Source: CAVDAL01 sp963606965
GTDB taxonomy: Bacteria; Actinomycetota; Coriobacteriia; Coriobacteriales; QAMH01
Length of the DNA stretch: 64,000 bases
Assembly (NCBI GenBank): GCA_963606965.1
Contig: CAVDAL010000120.1
Location: 11,594-75,593, forward strand
Direction: 5' to 3'
The notes under the pieces are model-generated. The model did not search any database, was not told the DNA's origin, and saw only the letters and a list, made by a program, of their open reading frames with translations. Shown here piece by piece: positions 42,676 to 52,355 of this stretch. Position numbers and translations under genes: made by a program. Position 1 is the stretch's first letter. Each line of letters starts with the position of its first letter.

Positions 42676-43785
42676 TTAGTCGCTATTCAAAGGAATCCTT
42701 GTCCCGGATGTTTCATCGCTAATTTCATTCAAAAGTTCTTTGAAATGTTTTTCAGCTTTCTTTGAAAGTTTGCGAGGAACATCAACTCCAACATGAACAA
42801 ATAAATCGCCACGAATTTTTGTCTTGCGAAACCTTGGCATGCCATAACCTTTAATGCGCACAACCTGATTTGGCTGGCAACCTGCAGGAATTTCAACATC
42901 AACTTCTTCATCAGGCATTATGCCTTCAATTTTAATTGTTGTACCAAGTGCAGCCTGAGCAACATTAACCTTTGCACGAACATGCAAGTTGTCGCCTTCA
43001 CGTTCAAAATATTCATCAGGTTCAATGCGAACAGTAACCAAAAGGTCGCCACTTGAAGCACCATTCATGCCAGCTTCGCCCTTATTTGGAACGCGCATCT
43101 GCTGACCATCGCGTAAACCTTGCGGGATATCAATTGATAAATGTTCGCGATCAGGAACTCTGCCTTGGCCGCCACATTCAGGGCACGGGTTGCTAATAAC
43201 AGAACCACTACCACCGCAATCTGGACAAGTGCTAGCTGTTTGCATATCGCCCAAGAACGTATGCTGAACACTCATAACGCGACCCTGACCATGGCATGTT
43301 GAACATGTTGTTTCACCACTGCCATCTGCACTGCCGCTAGCATCGCATTCTTCACATGGAACAAGTCGTTCATATGCAATATCTTTTGTGGCGCCAGTTG
43401 CAGCTTCTTGCAAAGTCAAACGCAAACCTATTGCCATATCGCGGCCATCTTTACGCATGCCAGCGGCACCACGGCCTCCCATGCCGCCAAAAAAGCTACT
43501 AAATATGTCGCTCATTCCGCCAAAAATATCGCTCATATCAACAGCATAGCCACCAAAACCTCCGCCAGCTTCTGGCGGATTGCCACTGCGGTCATACATT
43601 GCCTTTTTTTGCGGATTGGATAAACAGTCATATGCTTCATTTAGCTCTTTGAAGCGATCTTCAGCATCCGGTGCCTTGTTGACATCAGGATGCAATTCAC
43701 GAGCCTTCTTTCGAAAAGCACGCTTGATATCCTTTTCTGAAGCGTTACGCTCAACGCCTAATATGTCATAGTATTCGTAAGCCAA
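42676..43785 (-). CDS. dnaJ: Chaperone DnaJ
   Basis: 369 residues. J domain (1-70) with HPD in LHPDVN, a Gly/Phe linker, four zinc-binding repeats (CEECDASG, CSTCHGQG, CPDCGGSG, CPECGGQG), and two client-binding barrels. It stimulates DnaK. The start is TTG 43785 after GGGGGAT. I see no CIRCE or HAIR operator upstream. No dnaK or grpE is next to it; instead it lies between hemW and metA. Confidence 0.97.
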   Translation of the reverse strand: MAYEYYDILGVERNASEKDIKRAFRKKARELHPDVNKAPDAEDRFKELNEAYDCLSNPQKKAMYDRSGNPPEAGGGFGGYAVDMSDIFGGMSDIFSSFFGGMGGRGAAGMRKDGRDMAIGLRLTLQEAATGATKDIAYERLVPCEECDASGSADGSGETTCSTCHGQGRVMSVQHTFLGDMQTASTCPDCGGSGSVISNPCPECGGQGRVPDREHLSIDIPQGLRDGQQMRVPNKGEAGMNGASSGDLLVTVRIEPDEYFEREGDNLHVRAKVNVAQAALGTTIKIEGIMPDEEVDVEIPAGCQPNQVVRIKGYGMPRFRKTKIRGDLFVHVGVDVPRKLSKKAEKHFKELLNEISDETSGTRIPLNSD

Positions 43786-43886
43786 AATATCCCCCGAAAA
43801 AGCATTATTATTTTTTGCTCATTAAAAGAACTTTCCTATTTTCTATTACATCGGGCAAAACGGCTATAAATGTTTCCTATCTGTCA

Positions 43887-45104
43887 CTAACTCGCAAGAT
43901 TGATGACGCTTGCAAAGATTTCATTGCCACAAAGCCAACCTTTAGCGGTAGGAATGAAGCTTTTCTCTTTTTGAATAATCAGATTTTTCTCTTGCAAATC
44001 TTGCAAAACATTATGCAATTCAGGGACATAATCTATTACTTTTTCAAGCAAAACTGAGTCAGGACCCATGCTCATGCGAAAGCCTAGCATCACATCTTCA
44101 AGCAATGCTTCTTTTTGTGATAATAATTCACATTCGACAGCAGGCTTTGCATTTGTTTTGATGAAATTTTCAATATTATCTGATACCTTAAAGCGAATTC
44201 TTGCTGCATCTTCATGCTGCGCCAATTCAAGGTTAAAGCTTTCATTTTCTTCAAATATGCCAGCCTGCAAACATAAAAAATATTCATCACTTGTCATCAT
44301 GCTTGAACTAACAGCGCCAAGGCCAAGATAAGATTTTCCAGTCCAATAAGAAATATTATGTTTTGATTCATATCCAGGCAATGCATAAGATGCTACTTCA
44401 TAGCGCTCAAATCCAGCAGCTTCCAAAACATCTTTTGCGCAAAGCATCATGTCTGCCTGCATATCTTCAGATGCAACGCTGCATTCTCCCCGCTCAACAG
44501 CTTTATCTAAAGGCGTGCCAGTTTCAACAGTTAATGGATAAATGCTGATATGCTTAAGCCCAGTTTCCAAAGCACTATTCAGGCTTTGCTCCCATGATTC
44601 AATATTTTGAGTCTGTGCTCCGCAAATTAAGTCCAAGCTAAAGTTGTCAAAGCGCGTTTTTATTGCTGATATAGCATCAAATATTGCCTGCGAGTTATGA
44701 ACGCGCCCATAAAAACGCAAATCTTTATCATTAAAACTCTGAGCACCAAGGCTTATGCGGTCAACGCCCAATGCATATAAATCTTTGACTATGCGTTCAT
44801 CTATAGAATCTGGATTAGCCTCTAACGTAAATTCTTCAATCTGTTCAAGATTTATTGAAAGCGACAACAGATAAATAAGACTAGAGAGCCTGCGTGAACC
44901 AAGATATGTTGGAGTACCGCCGCCTATATAAATTGTCTTTAAATCTCCGAAAAGGCCTGCTCTTGACGCACGACGTATCTGCAAAGAAAGCGCATTTACA
45001 TATGCATCCATTAATGCATCATCATTACATGCTTGCGTTTCAAAATCACAATAAAAGCAGCGCTTTTTACAAAATGGGATATGAATATATAAAGCTTCAA
45101 TCAT
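43887..45104 (-). CDS. hemW: HemW-like radical SAM heme chaperone
   Basis: 405 residues of the coproporphyrinogen-III-oxidase-like family. The radical SAM cluster motif is CKKRCFYC (Cys 12, 16, 19) after YIHIPFC; GGGTPTYLG and SLGAQSF follow, and a C-terminal winged-helix domain ends the protein. In E. coli HemW inserts heme rather than making porphyrin. The frame opens at 45197 inside dus; ATG 45104 has GAAGG upstream and overlaps the dus stop. The lepA-hemW-dnaJ neighbourhood is common in Gram-positive bacteria. Confidence 0.93.
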   Translation of the reverse strand: MIEALYIHIPFCKKRCFYCDFETQACNDDALMDAYVNALSLQIRRASRAGLFGDLKTIYIGGGTPTYLGSRRLSSLIYLLSLSINLEQIEEFTLEANPDSIDERIVKDLYALGVDRISLGAQSFNDKDLRFYGRVHNSQAIFDAISAIKTRFDNFSLDLICGAQTQNIESWEQSLNSALETGLKHISIYPLTVETGTPLDKAVERGECSVASEDMQADMMLCAKDVLEAAGFERYEVASYALPGYESKHNISYWTGKSYLGLGAVSSSMMTSDEYFLCLQAGIFEENESFNLELAQHEDAARIRFKVSDNIENFIKTNAKPAVECELLSQKEALLEDVMLGFRMSMGPDSVLLEKVIDYVPELHNVLQDLQEKNLIIQKEKSFIPTAKGWLCGNEIFASVINLAS

Positions 45105-46017
45105 TGAGCAAACCTTCAAAATCTTCATAACTTGTGCATTGCGACAATGCGCGCCTGAACTGTGCCGCACCGCTAATTCCATGCGCATATGCAGCAAATT
45201 GTGAACGCAGCGGAGTCAAATGTTCGCTGCCAAAAAATTGCACATAAAGGTGCAAATGTTCACGCATGCAGGCAAGCCTCTCTTCTTTGCTTGGAATTTT
45301 ATTTTCAAAAATCCAAGGATTACCGCGAGCACCCCTGGCAGCCATAACGGCATCAGCTCCGGTTTGTTCCATCATCTTTTGTGCATCATCAAAAGAATAA
45401 ATATCGCCAGAGCCAATAACTGGAATTTCGCATGCTGCTTTCACCTGCGCAATTATGCTCCAATCAGCTTTGCCTGAATACATCTGCTTTGACGTGCGGC
45501 CATGAATAGCAACAGCTGCAGCCCCTGCTTCTTGCAGGCGCAAAGCAAAATCAACAGCATTGACACTTTGACTATCCCATCCGCTTCTGAATTTAGCTGT
45601 GACTGCAACATCAACATTTTTGCAAATTGATGAAATAATTTCTGCTGCTTCGTCGGGAGTTTTCATTAATGCGCTGCCTTCATCTTTGCTCACAACTTTT
45701 TTAACTGGACAGCCCATATTCACATCAATAAAAGCTAGTTTAGAGCCCAGACGCCGCTGCACTGCATACGCCTGAGCAGCTAAAACATTTGGTTCATGTC
45801 CGAAAAGCTGAACTGCGATTTTTTCTTCTTCATCAGCAGGCTCGAGCAAGTCCCATGTATTTTTATTATCATATTCAAGGCCTTTTGCGCTGACCATTTC
45901 TGTATATGTTAAAGCAGCGCCATGGCGTAAGCAAATTGTTCTAAAAGCTTTATCTGTGACGCCAGCCATAGGCGCCAATAACAACTTGCCCTTATATTCA
46001 TTAAAAAAAGATGGCAT
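45097..46017 (-). CDS. dus: tRNA-dihydrouridine synthase
   Basis: 306 residues; flavin-dependent reduction of uridines in tRNA. TIM-barrel motifs APMAGVTDKAFR, DVNMGCPVKKVVSKDEGSALM with the catalytic Cys, HGRTSKQMYSG and IGSGDIYS are present. ATG 46017 is chosen; the open frame reaches a TTG at 46056 that overlaps lepA. Its stop overlaps hemW by 8 nt. Which uridine it reduces cannot be told, though DusB type is likely. Confidence 0.94.
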   Translation of the reverse strand: MPSFFNEYKGKLLLAPMAGVTDKAFRTICLRHGAALTYTEMVSAKGLEYDNKNTWDLLEPADEEEKIAVQLFGHEPNVLAAQAYAVQRRLGSKLAFIDVNMGCPVKKVVSKDEGSALMKTPDEAAEIISSICKNVDVAVTAKFRSGWDSQSVNAVDFALRLQEAGAAAVAIHGRTSKQMYSGKADWSIIAQVKAACEIPVIGSGDIYSFDDAQKMMEQTGADAVMAARGARGNPWIFENKIPSKEERLACMREHLHLYVQFFGSEHLTPLRSQFAAYAHGISGAAQFRRALSQCTSYEDFEGLLND

Positions 46018-46039
46018 TGTGCGCAAACGCCCCTTATCT

Positions 46040-47845
46040 TTAAGAGTCTTTATCAACCTTCAAAATAGCCATGAAAGCTTCTTGCGGGACTTCAACATTG
46101 CCAATAGACTTCATCTTTTTCTTGCCAGCTTTTTGCTTTTCCAAAAGCTTGCGTTTGCGGCTGATATCGCCACCATAACACTTTGCTAAAACATCCTTAC
46201 GCTTTGCTTTAACATTTGTTCTGGCTAGGACTCTGCTGCCTACCGCAGCTTGGATTGGCACTTCAAAAAGCTGCTGCGGAATAATCTCTTTTAACTTCAC
46301 AGCTAAGTCATGACCGAGCCTGTACGCATTGTCTTTGTGAACAATAAAGCTTAAAGCGTCAACCGGGTTGCCAGAAAGCAAAATATCAAGCTTTACAAGT
46401 TCACTAGGCCTATATCCACAAATTTCATAATCAAGCGACGCATAGCCCTTCGTGCGGCTCTTTAATGAATCAAAAAAGTCCATTATCAATTCAGACAGTG
46501 GCATTTCAAATTTCAATTCAACAGTTGCCTGAGAAAGATATTGCATATTCTTAAAATTGCCGCGGCGCTGCGTTGCAAGCTCCATTACAGCACCAACATA
46601 ATCAGGCGGGACAATTATTGAAGCTGTCAAATAAGGTTCTTCAATATGTTCAATGCGTGCCTGATCTGGCATATCCTGCGGAGAATGAACAATGAAATCT
46701 GTTCCGTCTGTGCAATAAACGCGATATTCAACACTTGGAGCTGTTGCAATCAAGTCAAGGTTAAATTCACGTTCGAGTCTTTCCTTAATAACTTCCATAT
46801 GAAGCAAGCCTAAAAATCCAACGCGAAAACCAAAGCCCAAAGCATGGCTTGTCTCTGGCTCATAAACCAAGGCAGGATCATTTAAAACAAGTTTGTCTAA
46901 TGCGTCACGAAGCATTGGATATTGGTCTGCATCAATTGGGAAAATACCTGTATAAACCATTGGTTTAACATCGCGGTACCCCGGTAAAGCTTCATCTGTT
47001 CCATCTTTTTGAGTTGTTACAGTGTCACCAACTTTAACCATACTTGGGTCTTTTAAGCCAGTAACAAGATAGCCAACTTCACCAATTGTCAATTCATCAA
47101 CTGGAGTTTCTGCTGGGCGACGAACGCCAACTTCTTCAACAAGGCAATTTTCTTCAGTTGCAAGAAAACGAATTTTGTCGCCCTTTTTTATTGAGCCATC
47201 AACAATACGAATTAAAGCAACAACGCCTCTGTATGCATCAAAATATGAATCGAAAATCAAGGCCTTTAGTGGTGCATCTGCATTGCCTTTAGGGTGTGGG
47301 ATTTTTTCAACAATTGCTTCAAGCAAATCTTCAACGCCAATGCCAGACTTGCCACTTGTTAAAATTGCTTCATCTGCTGGAATTGCAAGGCCTTCTTCAA
47401 TTTCATTACGAACTCGCTCGGGGTCTGCTGCAGGCAAATCAATTTTGTTAATTGCTGGGATAATTTCAAGATTTGCATTCATAGCCATCAAGGCATTTGC
47501 AACAGTTTGAGCTTCAACGCCTTGAGTAGCATCAACGACCAAAACAGCGCCTTCACACGCAGCCAAAGAACGGCTGACTTCATATGTGAAATCAACATGG
47601 CCAGGCGTATCAATCAAATTAAATTGATATGTATTTCCATCTTTTGCAGTATATAAAATGCAAACAGCCTGAGACTTGATTGTGATGCCACGCTCACGTT
47701 CAATGTCCATGCTGTCAAGCACTTGTTCAACCATGTCGCGCTCTGCAATTGTGTGAGTAAGTTGCAATACTCTATCAGCAAGAGTCGACTTTCCATGATC
47801 GATGTGTGCAATTATTGAAAAATTTCTGATAAATTTAGGTTCCAT
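46040..47845 (-). CDS. lepA: Elongation factor 4 (LepA)
   Basis: A 601-residue ribosome-binding GTPase. It has the P-loop AHIDHGKST (13-21), DTPGHVDF, NKID, EF-G-like domains II, III and V, and the LepA-specific C-terminus (KAKRKDVLAKCYGGDISRKRKLLEKQK). Length is normal. It has no SD sequence before ATG 47845, and a TATAAT box lies 9 nt upstream, so a leaderless mRNA is possible. It leads the lepA-dus-hemW run. Confidence 0.97.
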   Translation of the reverse strand: MEPKFIRNFSIIAHIDHGKSTLADRVLQLTHTIAERDMVEQVLDSMDIERERGITIKSQAVCILYTAKDGNTYQFNLIDTPGHVDFTYEVSRSLAACEGAVLVVDATQGVEAQTVANALMAMNANLEIIPAINKIDLPAADPERVRNEIEEGLAIPADEAILTSGKSGIGVEDLLEAIVEKIPHPKGNADAPLKALIFDSYFDAYRGVVALIRIVDGSIKKGDKIRFLATEENCLVEEVGVRRPAETPVDELTIGEVGYLVTGLKDPSMVKVGDTVTTQKDGTDEALPGYRDVKPMVYTGIFPIDADQYPMLRDALDKLVLNDPALVYEPETSHALGFGFRVGFLGLLHMEVIKERLEREFNLDLIATAPSVEYRVYCTDGTDFIVHSPQDMPDQARIEHIEEPYLTASIIVPPDYVGAVMELATQRRGNFKNMQYLSQATVELKFEMPLSELIMDFFDSLKSRTKGYASLDYEICGYRPSELVKLDILLSGNPVDALSFIVHKDNAYRLGHDLAVKLKEIIPQQLFEVPIQAAVGSRVLARTNVKAKRKDVLAKCYGGDISRKRKLLEKQKAGKKKMKSIGNVEVPQEAFMAILKVDKDS

Positions 47846-47854
47846 AGCTTTTAC

Positions 47855-47860
47855 ATTATA
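47855..47860 (-). promoter_or_regulatory. Candidate -10 box for a near-leaderless lepA mRNA
   Basis: Minus-strand TATAAT ending 9 nt before ATG 47845. Transcription would start about 3 nt before the start codon, and no SD is present. No good -35 is visible because that region is the rpsT terminator. Confidence 0.35.
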
Positions 47861-47861
47861 T

Positions 47862-47893
47862 AAAAAACCGCCCCCTTTTGAGAGCGGTTTTTA
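47862..47893 (-). terminator. Terminator of rpsT
   Basis: AAAAACCGCTCTC/GGGGGCGGTTTTTT hairpin with an AAAA loop and a T-run on the minus strand, 24 nt after the rpsT stop. Confidence 0.9.
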
Positions 47894-47916
47894 ATGTCTC
47901 GGTAAAGAGGAGCTTT

Positions 47917-48183
47917 TTAAGCTTGCATACCATTCACTTTGAGCATTACACCATGCTTGCGGTTAGCAGCTTGGTTTTTGTGAATGATCCCCTTTGAAGC
48001 AGCTTTGTCAAGCAAACGGCAAGCATGCTGTGCAGCCGATTTTGCAGCATCTACGTCTTTTGCAGCAACAGCTTCTTCTACACGACGGACAGCAGTTTTG
48101 AGTTCTGCTTTGCAGCTCTTGTTGCGCAGGCGCGCTTTTTCATTTGTCTTAATACGCTTCTTCTGAGATTTGATGTTTGCCAT
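47917..48183 (-). CDS. rpsT: 30S ribosomal protein S20
   Basis: An 88-residue basic protein with the S20 start MANIKSQKKRIKTNEKARLR and the KGIIHKNQAANRKHG end. It binds 16S rRNA. GAAAGGAAAAG lies upstream. It is a single-gene transcript with its own promoter and terminator. Confidence 0.98.
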   Translation of the reverse strand: MANIKSQKKRIKTNEKARLRNKSCKAELKTAVRRVEEAVAAKDVDAAKSAAQHACRLLDKAASKGIIHKNQAANRKHGVMLKVNGMQA

Positions 48184-48248
48184 TTTTGGCTTTTCCTTTC
48201 AATATAAACTTTTATTTCGTACAGTGGGAAATGTATCGAAACCACGAA

Positions 48249-48254
48249 ATCATA
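48249..48254 (-). promoter_or_regulatory. Candidate rpsT promoter, extended -10
   Basis: Minus-strand TGCTATGAT, an extended -10 (TGn plus TATGAT). The -35 is weak. The start would be about 60 nt before rpsT. Confidence 0.45.
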
Positions 48255-48276
48255 GCACAGAACGCTTACATTGTCT

Positions 48277-49242
48277 TCAAGATTTTTGAATACAAATGCT
48301 CAAAAGCCATTTCTCTAAGAGAATTGATGCATCTCCGGTGCTAGTTTTTAATGCAGATTCAAGATTTGCAGCACCAATCAAAGCATTTTCAAGTTCTTTT
48401 TGAGTAAAGCGAGCAGCCCAAGCAGGGTGATTTTTAACTCGCCAATCAGGCACTTTTAAACGAGCAGCCAACGCTTTTAAGTTGACTTGCCTGCCAAAAT
48501 CTTTTGCATATAAAAGTTCACGTATTCTGCCAACACAAATTGCAAGCAAGCGCAGTGGCTGTTCAGAATCCATCCTGCTCAAAACTTTCAAAACTTGCTT
48601 TGCATCACGATTAGACATTGCATCTGCAAGATGCCAAGGCTTTGCTTGAGCACTGCGCACAACAAGCTTGCGAACTTCCTCAACGCCTATTGTTGCATTT
48701 TTGCCCAAAGCTGCAGCCATCTTTTCAATTTCAGCATTAAGCCTGACTGTTGAATCCCCCACCAAATCAATAAGTTCTCTTGCGGCAGCGTCACTCATGC
48801 TAACTTTATTGCTAGTTGCAAAAGAACGAACTTGGGCAGGCAAGTCTCTTGCGTTTTTTGGAGCACAATCAACAATAGATTTTGCATCAACTTTTGCAAT
48901 TGCTTTATAAAGACGAGTATTTTTTGCAAGCTTTGAAGCACTCATTGCAAGTACTGTTGTTTCATTTGGAGACTGAAGATAATTAACAATTGCTTCTTGA
49001 ACTTCTTTGCGAGCTTTATCGACATCTGTACAAACAACCAGCCTATATTCACACATAAATGGCAATGTGTTACATGCTGCCAAAAGTTCCTGTGCTTGCA
49101 CACTTTCGCCATGAAATGTGTCTTTATTAAAATCTAAGTCGCCAAGCTTTGAAATTCGCTCAACCAAGCGCTTCAAAACATAATCACGCTTTAATTCATC
49201 TTCACCATTAAAAAGATATGCTTGTAATAAACCTTCAGACAA
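48277..49242 (-). CDS. holA: DNA polymerase III subunit delta
   Basis: About 321 residues; the clamp-loader wrench that opens the beta clamp. It has the family start (LLQAYLFNGEDELKRDYVLKRL), an ATPase-like fold without Walker motifs, and the C-terminal collar domain. The open frame begins at ATG 49257, which overlaps the comEC stop as ATGA. I prefer TTG 49242 because AAAGGA lies 6 nt before it; both remain possible. The comEA-comEC-holA-rpsT order is common. Confidence 0.88.
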   Translation of the reverse strand: MSEGLLQAYLFNGEDELKRDYVLKRLVERISKLGDLDFNKDTFHGESVQAQELLAACNTLPFMCEYRLVVCTDVDKARKEVQEAIVNYLQSPNETTVLAMSASKLAKNTRLYKAIAKVDAKSIVDCAPKNARDLPAQVRSFATSNKVSMSDAAARELIDLVGDSTVRLNAEIEKMAAALGKNATIGVEEVRKLVVRSAQAKPWHLADAMSNRDAKQVLKVLSRMDSEQPLRLLAICVGRIRELLYAKDFGRQVNLKALAARLKVPDWRVKNHPAWAARFTQKELENALIGAANLESALKTSTGDASILLEKWLLSICIQKS

Positions 49243-49253
49243 AATTATTCCTT

Positions 49254-51659
49254 TCATTTATGTCTTAAGGATACACCAAGTTTGCTCTGCGCAAAACTTA
49301 TTGTTATGTCGCTTGCAATGTCTGTGCGATAAACGCGCGCGCCGCACGCTTCCAAAGCCTTAACAGTATTACTTGCTGGATGACCATATCTATTATCTTC
49401 GCCAACGCTTATTAATGCAATTTTTGGGGAAAGTTGCACTAATTCTTCTTCAGAAAATGCCTTTTTGCTCCCATGATGTGGAACTTTTACAATGTCAACA
49501 TGTTTGACAATTTCACAAACATCAGCAAGAGCTTGAGATTCTGCATCCCCAGTAAGCAAAGCGCTTGATTCTGCTTTGCCATCGCCATCTTCATCATATT
49601 CAAGCAAGTTAACTAGAGAATCTTCATTTTCACTTTCTCCACCTTCAGCAGGCGCAAGCAAAGTCAGCTTAAACCTGCCTATTTTTAAAACATCCCCAAC
49701 GCTTAAACCACTAGCGCCCTTACTGCCAGTAAGCCAGCTAGCCGCGTCCAAGATTCCCTTTTCCCCTTCATAATCTAGCAAATCTTCATGAATAAAAACA
49801 TTATCGACTTGAACAACACCAGCCAAGCTTGAAAGAGAGCCACTATGGTCAGAGTCTTTATGAGTAATAATAATGGCGTCGAGTTTTGTTATACCACACC
49901 TTGCTAAAGCAGCTTTTAAAAGATTATCTTCTTCCCCAACATCAATAAGTATTGCAGCATCTTTGTCGCATATAAGCATACTGTCGCCTTGACCAACATC
50001 AAGCATTACAATTTTCGCCTTGCCATCAGAGCTAAAAACGGCAAAACCAGTAAATAAGGCTATTAAAATTGGAACAAAAAGACATAAAGCAGTAACAAGC
50101 TTCCACTTTATATTTTTGTAAGGCTTTTTTATGGCTTCAGCATTTTCATTAATTTTAGGACATGGCCAAAAGCAATAAATTCCAAGCAAAAATGCAGAAA
50201 ATAAAATTACAAGATGCACAGCAGCAGAATCAAGCGGAATACAAGAGCATGAAATTTTTGAAAATATATTAACCAATAACAAAACAAGCGAAATGCACAC
50301 AGATGCAATTGAAAGAAGCAAACTGCCAGCAGGTGCACAAATAACAAAGATTAAAAGCCCTATCAAGCCAACAGCCAGCGCAAATGTTACAAACGGCGCA
50401 ACAATGCATGTGCTTATTGGAGAAAGCAATGGAAACTGCTGAAAAAGTAAAATAGAAACAGGGCTTGTTGTTAAACTGGCAGCAATGCCAATAGATATAG
50501 CTTCTGAAATATTTTGAAATTTGCCAGCAAATAGACATGAAAGCCATGAAGCAAATAGCGGTCCAAAAAGCAATATTCCAAAAACTGCTAGCACAGACAA
50601 TTGAAATGCAGCAGAAAATGCAACACTTGGTTCAAGAAGAATTAATGCAATTATGCAAATAGATAAAGCCTGAAGCGAGCTTGATTTACGTTTAAAAACA
50701 TTTGCTCCCAAGCCTGCTATACACATTATGCACGAACGTAAAGCTGACAAAGAAAGAGCAGTCAAAACAAGATATGAAACAATTAAAACACCTGCAACAA
50801 ATGCTCTTTTCTTGCGGCTTATCGGAAAGGCGCCAAGCAAAGCATTTGCTAAAGCACATACAACAGCTAAATGTGTGCCAGATACAGCCATCAAATGAGC
50901 AAGTCCTGTAGACTTAAATTCTTGTTCAACCTGCGTGCCAGAATAAAGGGTTTTATTACCAAGCAGAATTCCTGCTAAAACGCCAGAAGTTTGCGTTGAG
51001 ATATTTGAAATTCTTTCAAAAGAAGCATCTCTGAAAGGCGCCAACAGCCCACTTGCACTTTTTGCATTGCCAGTTTCTTCCACTTTTTGCAATTTTATTA
51101 AACCTAAAATTCCATTCTTGTGATACCACTTCCCAGATTCTTCTTTATTTGGTTTTATATATGAACCACTTGCTTTAAATCTATGTCCTATGCTCACATT
51201 TTCATAATCATCAGGCCACGCAACGCGCACTTGTATCCACTTTCCATCACACATTGCTCGCACTTCAGAATTTTTGCCATAGTCACTTTTGGTCATATCA
51301 CTTGTTGTTTCAAAAATAAATTCATTTGAACTTAAATCTTGTGACACTTTTTCTATGTTAGATTCCCATGAAGACCAATACAACAAAGAAATAAATATAG
51401 CAACAATAGACACAGCAAATAAAATATATATAACAGAAAAATTTGATTTTCTCTGAATACAAATAAGGATAAGAAATAATACAAAAAGGCATAATAAAAA
51501 TGTAAAAACAAATATCAAACTATTGTCACTTTTATTTTCAGATATATAGCGCTGCCACATTGCATTTTCAATAAGAATTGAAATAAGCCAAACAATAACA
51601 GCAGCAAAAAATAAAAACCCAAGACTTGGCCGCTTAGCTCTATTAAACTCTATACGCAT
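49254..51659 (-). CDS. comEC: ComEC/Rec2 DNA-uptake channel
   Basis: 801 residues. It has an N-terminal soluble OB-like region, a central Competence domain of many helices (GILLGNKTLYSG, AVSGTHLAV), and a C-terminal metallo-beta-lactamase-like domain (MLDVGQGDSMLI, ITHKDSDHSGS, VPHHGSKKAF). It would carry single-stranded DNA across the membrane. ATG 51659 overlaps the comEA stop by 10 nt. No other competence genes are in the window, so working transformation is only suggested. Confidence 0.95.
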   Translation of the reverse strand: MRIEFNRAKRPSLGFLFFAAVIVWLISILIENAMWQRYISENKSDNSLIFVFTFLLCLFVLFLILICIQRKSNFSVIYILFAVSIVAIFISLLYWSSWESNIEKVSQDLSSNEFIFETTSDMTKSDYGKNSEVRAMCDGKWIQVRVAWPDDYENVSIGHRFKASGSYIKPNKEESGKWYHKNGILGLIKLQKVEETGNAKSASGLLAPFRDASFERISNISTQTSGVLAGILLGNKTLYSGTQVEQEFKSTGLAHLMAVSGTHLAVVCALANALLGAFPISRKKRAFVAGVLIVSYLVLTALSLSALRSCIMCIAGLGANVFKRKSSSLQALSICIIALILLEPSVAFSAAFQLSVLAVFGILLFGPLFASWLSCLFAGKFQNISEAISIGIAASLTTSPVSILLFQQFPLLSPISTCIVAPFVTFALAVGLIGLLIFVICAPAGSLLLSIASVCISLVLLLVNIFSKISCSCIPLDSAAVHLVILFSAFLLGIYCFWPCPKINENAEAIKKPYKNIKWKLVTALCLFVPILIALFTGFAVFSSDGKAKIVMLDVGQGDSMLICDKDAAILIDVGEEDNLLKAALARCGITKLDAIIITHKDSDHSGSLSSLAGVVQVDNVFIHEDLLDYEGEKGILDAASWLTGSKGASGLSVGDVLKIGRFKLTLLAPAEGGESENEDSLVNLLEYDEDGDGKAESSALLTGDAESQALADVCEIVKHVDIVKVPHHGSKKAFSEEELVQLSPKIALISVGEDNRYGHPASNTVKALEACGARVYRTDIASDITISFAQSKLGVSLRHK

Positions 51660-52327
51660 ATATAATCCTTCAAAGATTCAAATCTGGTATCGCCAATTCC
51701 AGAGACCTTTTTCAAATCTTCAATGCTTGAAAAGTTTCCATTCTTTTCGCGATAATCAACTATGCGCTGCGATAAAGTTTCCCCTATTCCAGACAAGTTT
51801 TGTAAATCTTGCGCGCTTGCGGTATTTAAATTTATCTTTTCTTGATTTGATGAATTTGAAGATGATGATGAACTTATGCCAGATGAAGACGAACTTGCAC
51901 TACCGCTAACATTTTGCGACTTTTGCTCTTTTTTTGAAAGCACATAAAGCTGCATTCCGTCAGTTAATTTTTCTGCCAAATTTACAGAATCGCGAGCTGC
52001 ATATTTTGTGAATCCTCCTGCGATTTCAATTGCATGGCCAACACGTGCATCAACATCAAGTTCATATAAGCCTGGATTTTTAACACAGCCTTCAATATCA
52101 ACAAGAATTTTTGATGTGCTTTCAACACTTGTTGCGTCACTAGATTCGATTTGAAAATCTTGGCTTTCAGTTTCAACATTTTGAGAAGGCCAAAAATGAA
52201 TAGCAGCAACAACAATAGCTGCGATCAAGAAGATAACAACGCAAACTAATACAGGCTTTGGAACATTTGAAAGCCCAGCTCTGCGCAAGAAGGAATTAAT
52301 TCGAATATGTAAGCTATCTTTAATCAT
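51650..52327 (-). CDS. comEA: ComEA-family DNA receptor
   Basis: 225 residues: a membrane helix (about 25-45), an SLBB-like segment (IEGCVKNPGLYEL), a Ser-rich linker, and a C-terminal helix-hairpin-helix domain (INLNTASAQDLQNLSGIGETLSQRIVDYR) that binds double-stranded DNA outside the cell. It has no visible SD sequence. It is coupled to comEC. The 148 nt upstream hold AT-rich repeats. Confidence 0.94.
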   Translation of the reverse strand: MIKDSLHIRINSFLRRAGLSNVPKPVLVCVVIFLIAAIVVAAIHFWPSQNVETESQDFQIESSDATSVESTSKILVDIEGCVKNPGLYELDVDARVGHAIEIAGGFTKYAARDSVNLAEKLTDGMQLYVLSKKEQKSQNVSGSASSSSSGISSSSSSNSSNQEKINLNTASAQDLQNLSGIGETLSQRIVDYREKNGNFSSIEDLKKVSGIGDTRFESLKDYICV

Positions 52328-52355
52328 GCAGATAGCATATCAAGAAAACCTTGCC

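Noticed and set aside
42676..43886. CIRCE or HAIR heat-shock operator before dnaJ
   Set aside because: I looked for TTAGCACTC/GAGTGCTAA and CTTGAGT/ACTCAAG repeats in the 101-nt gap and found none.
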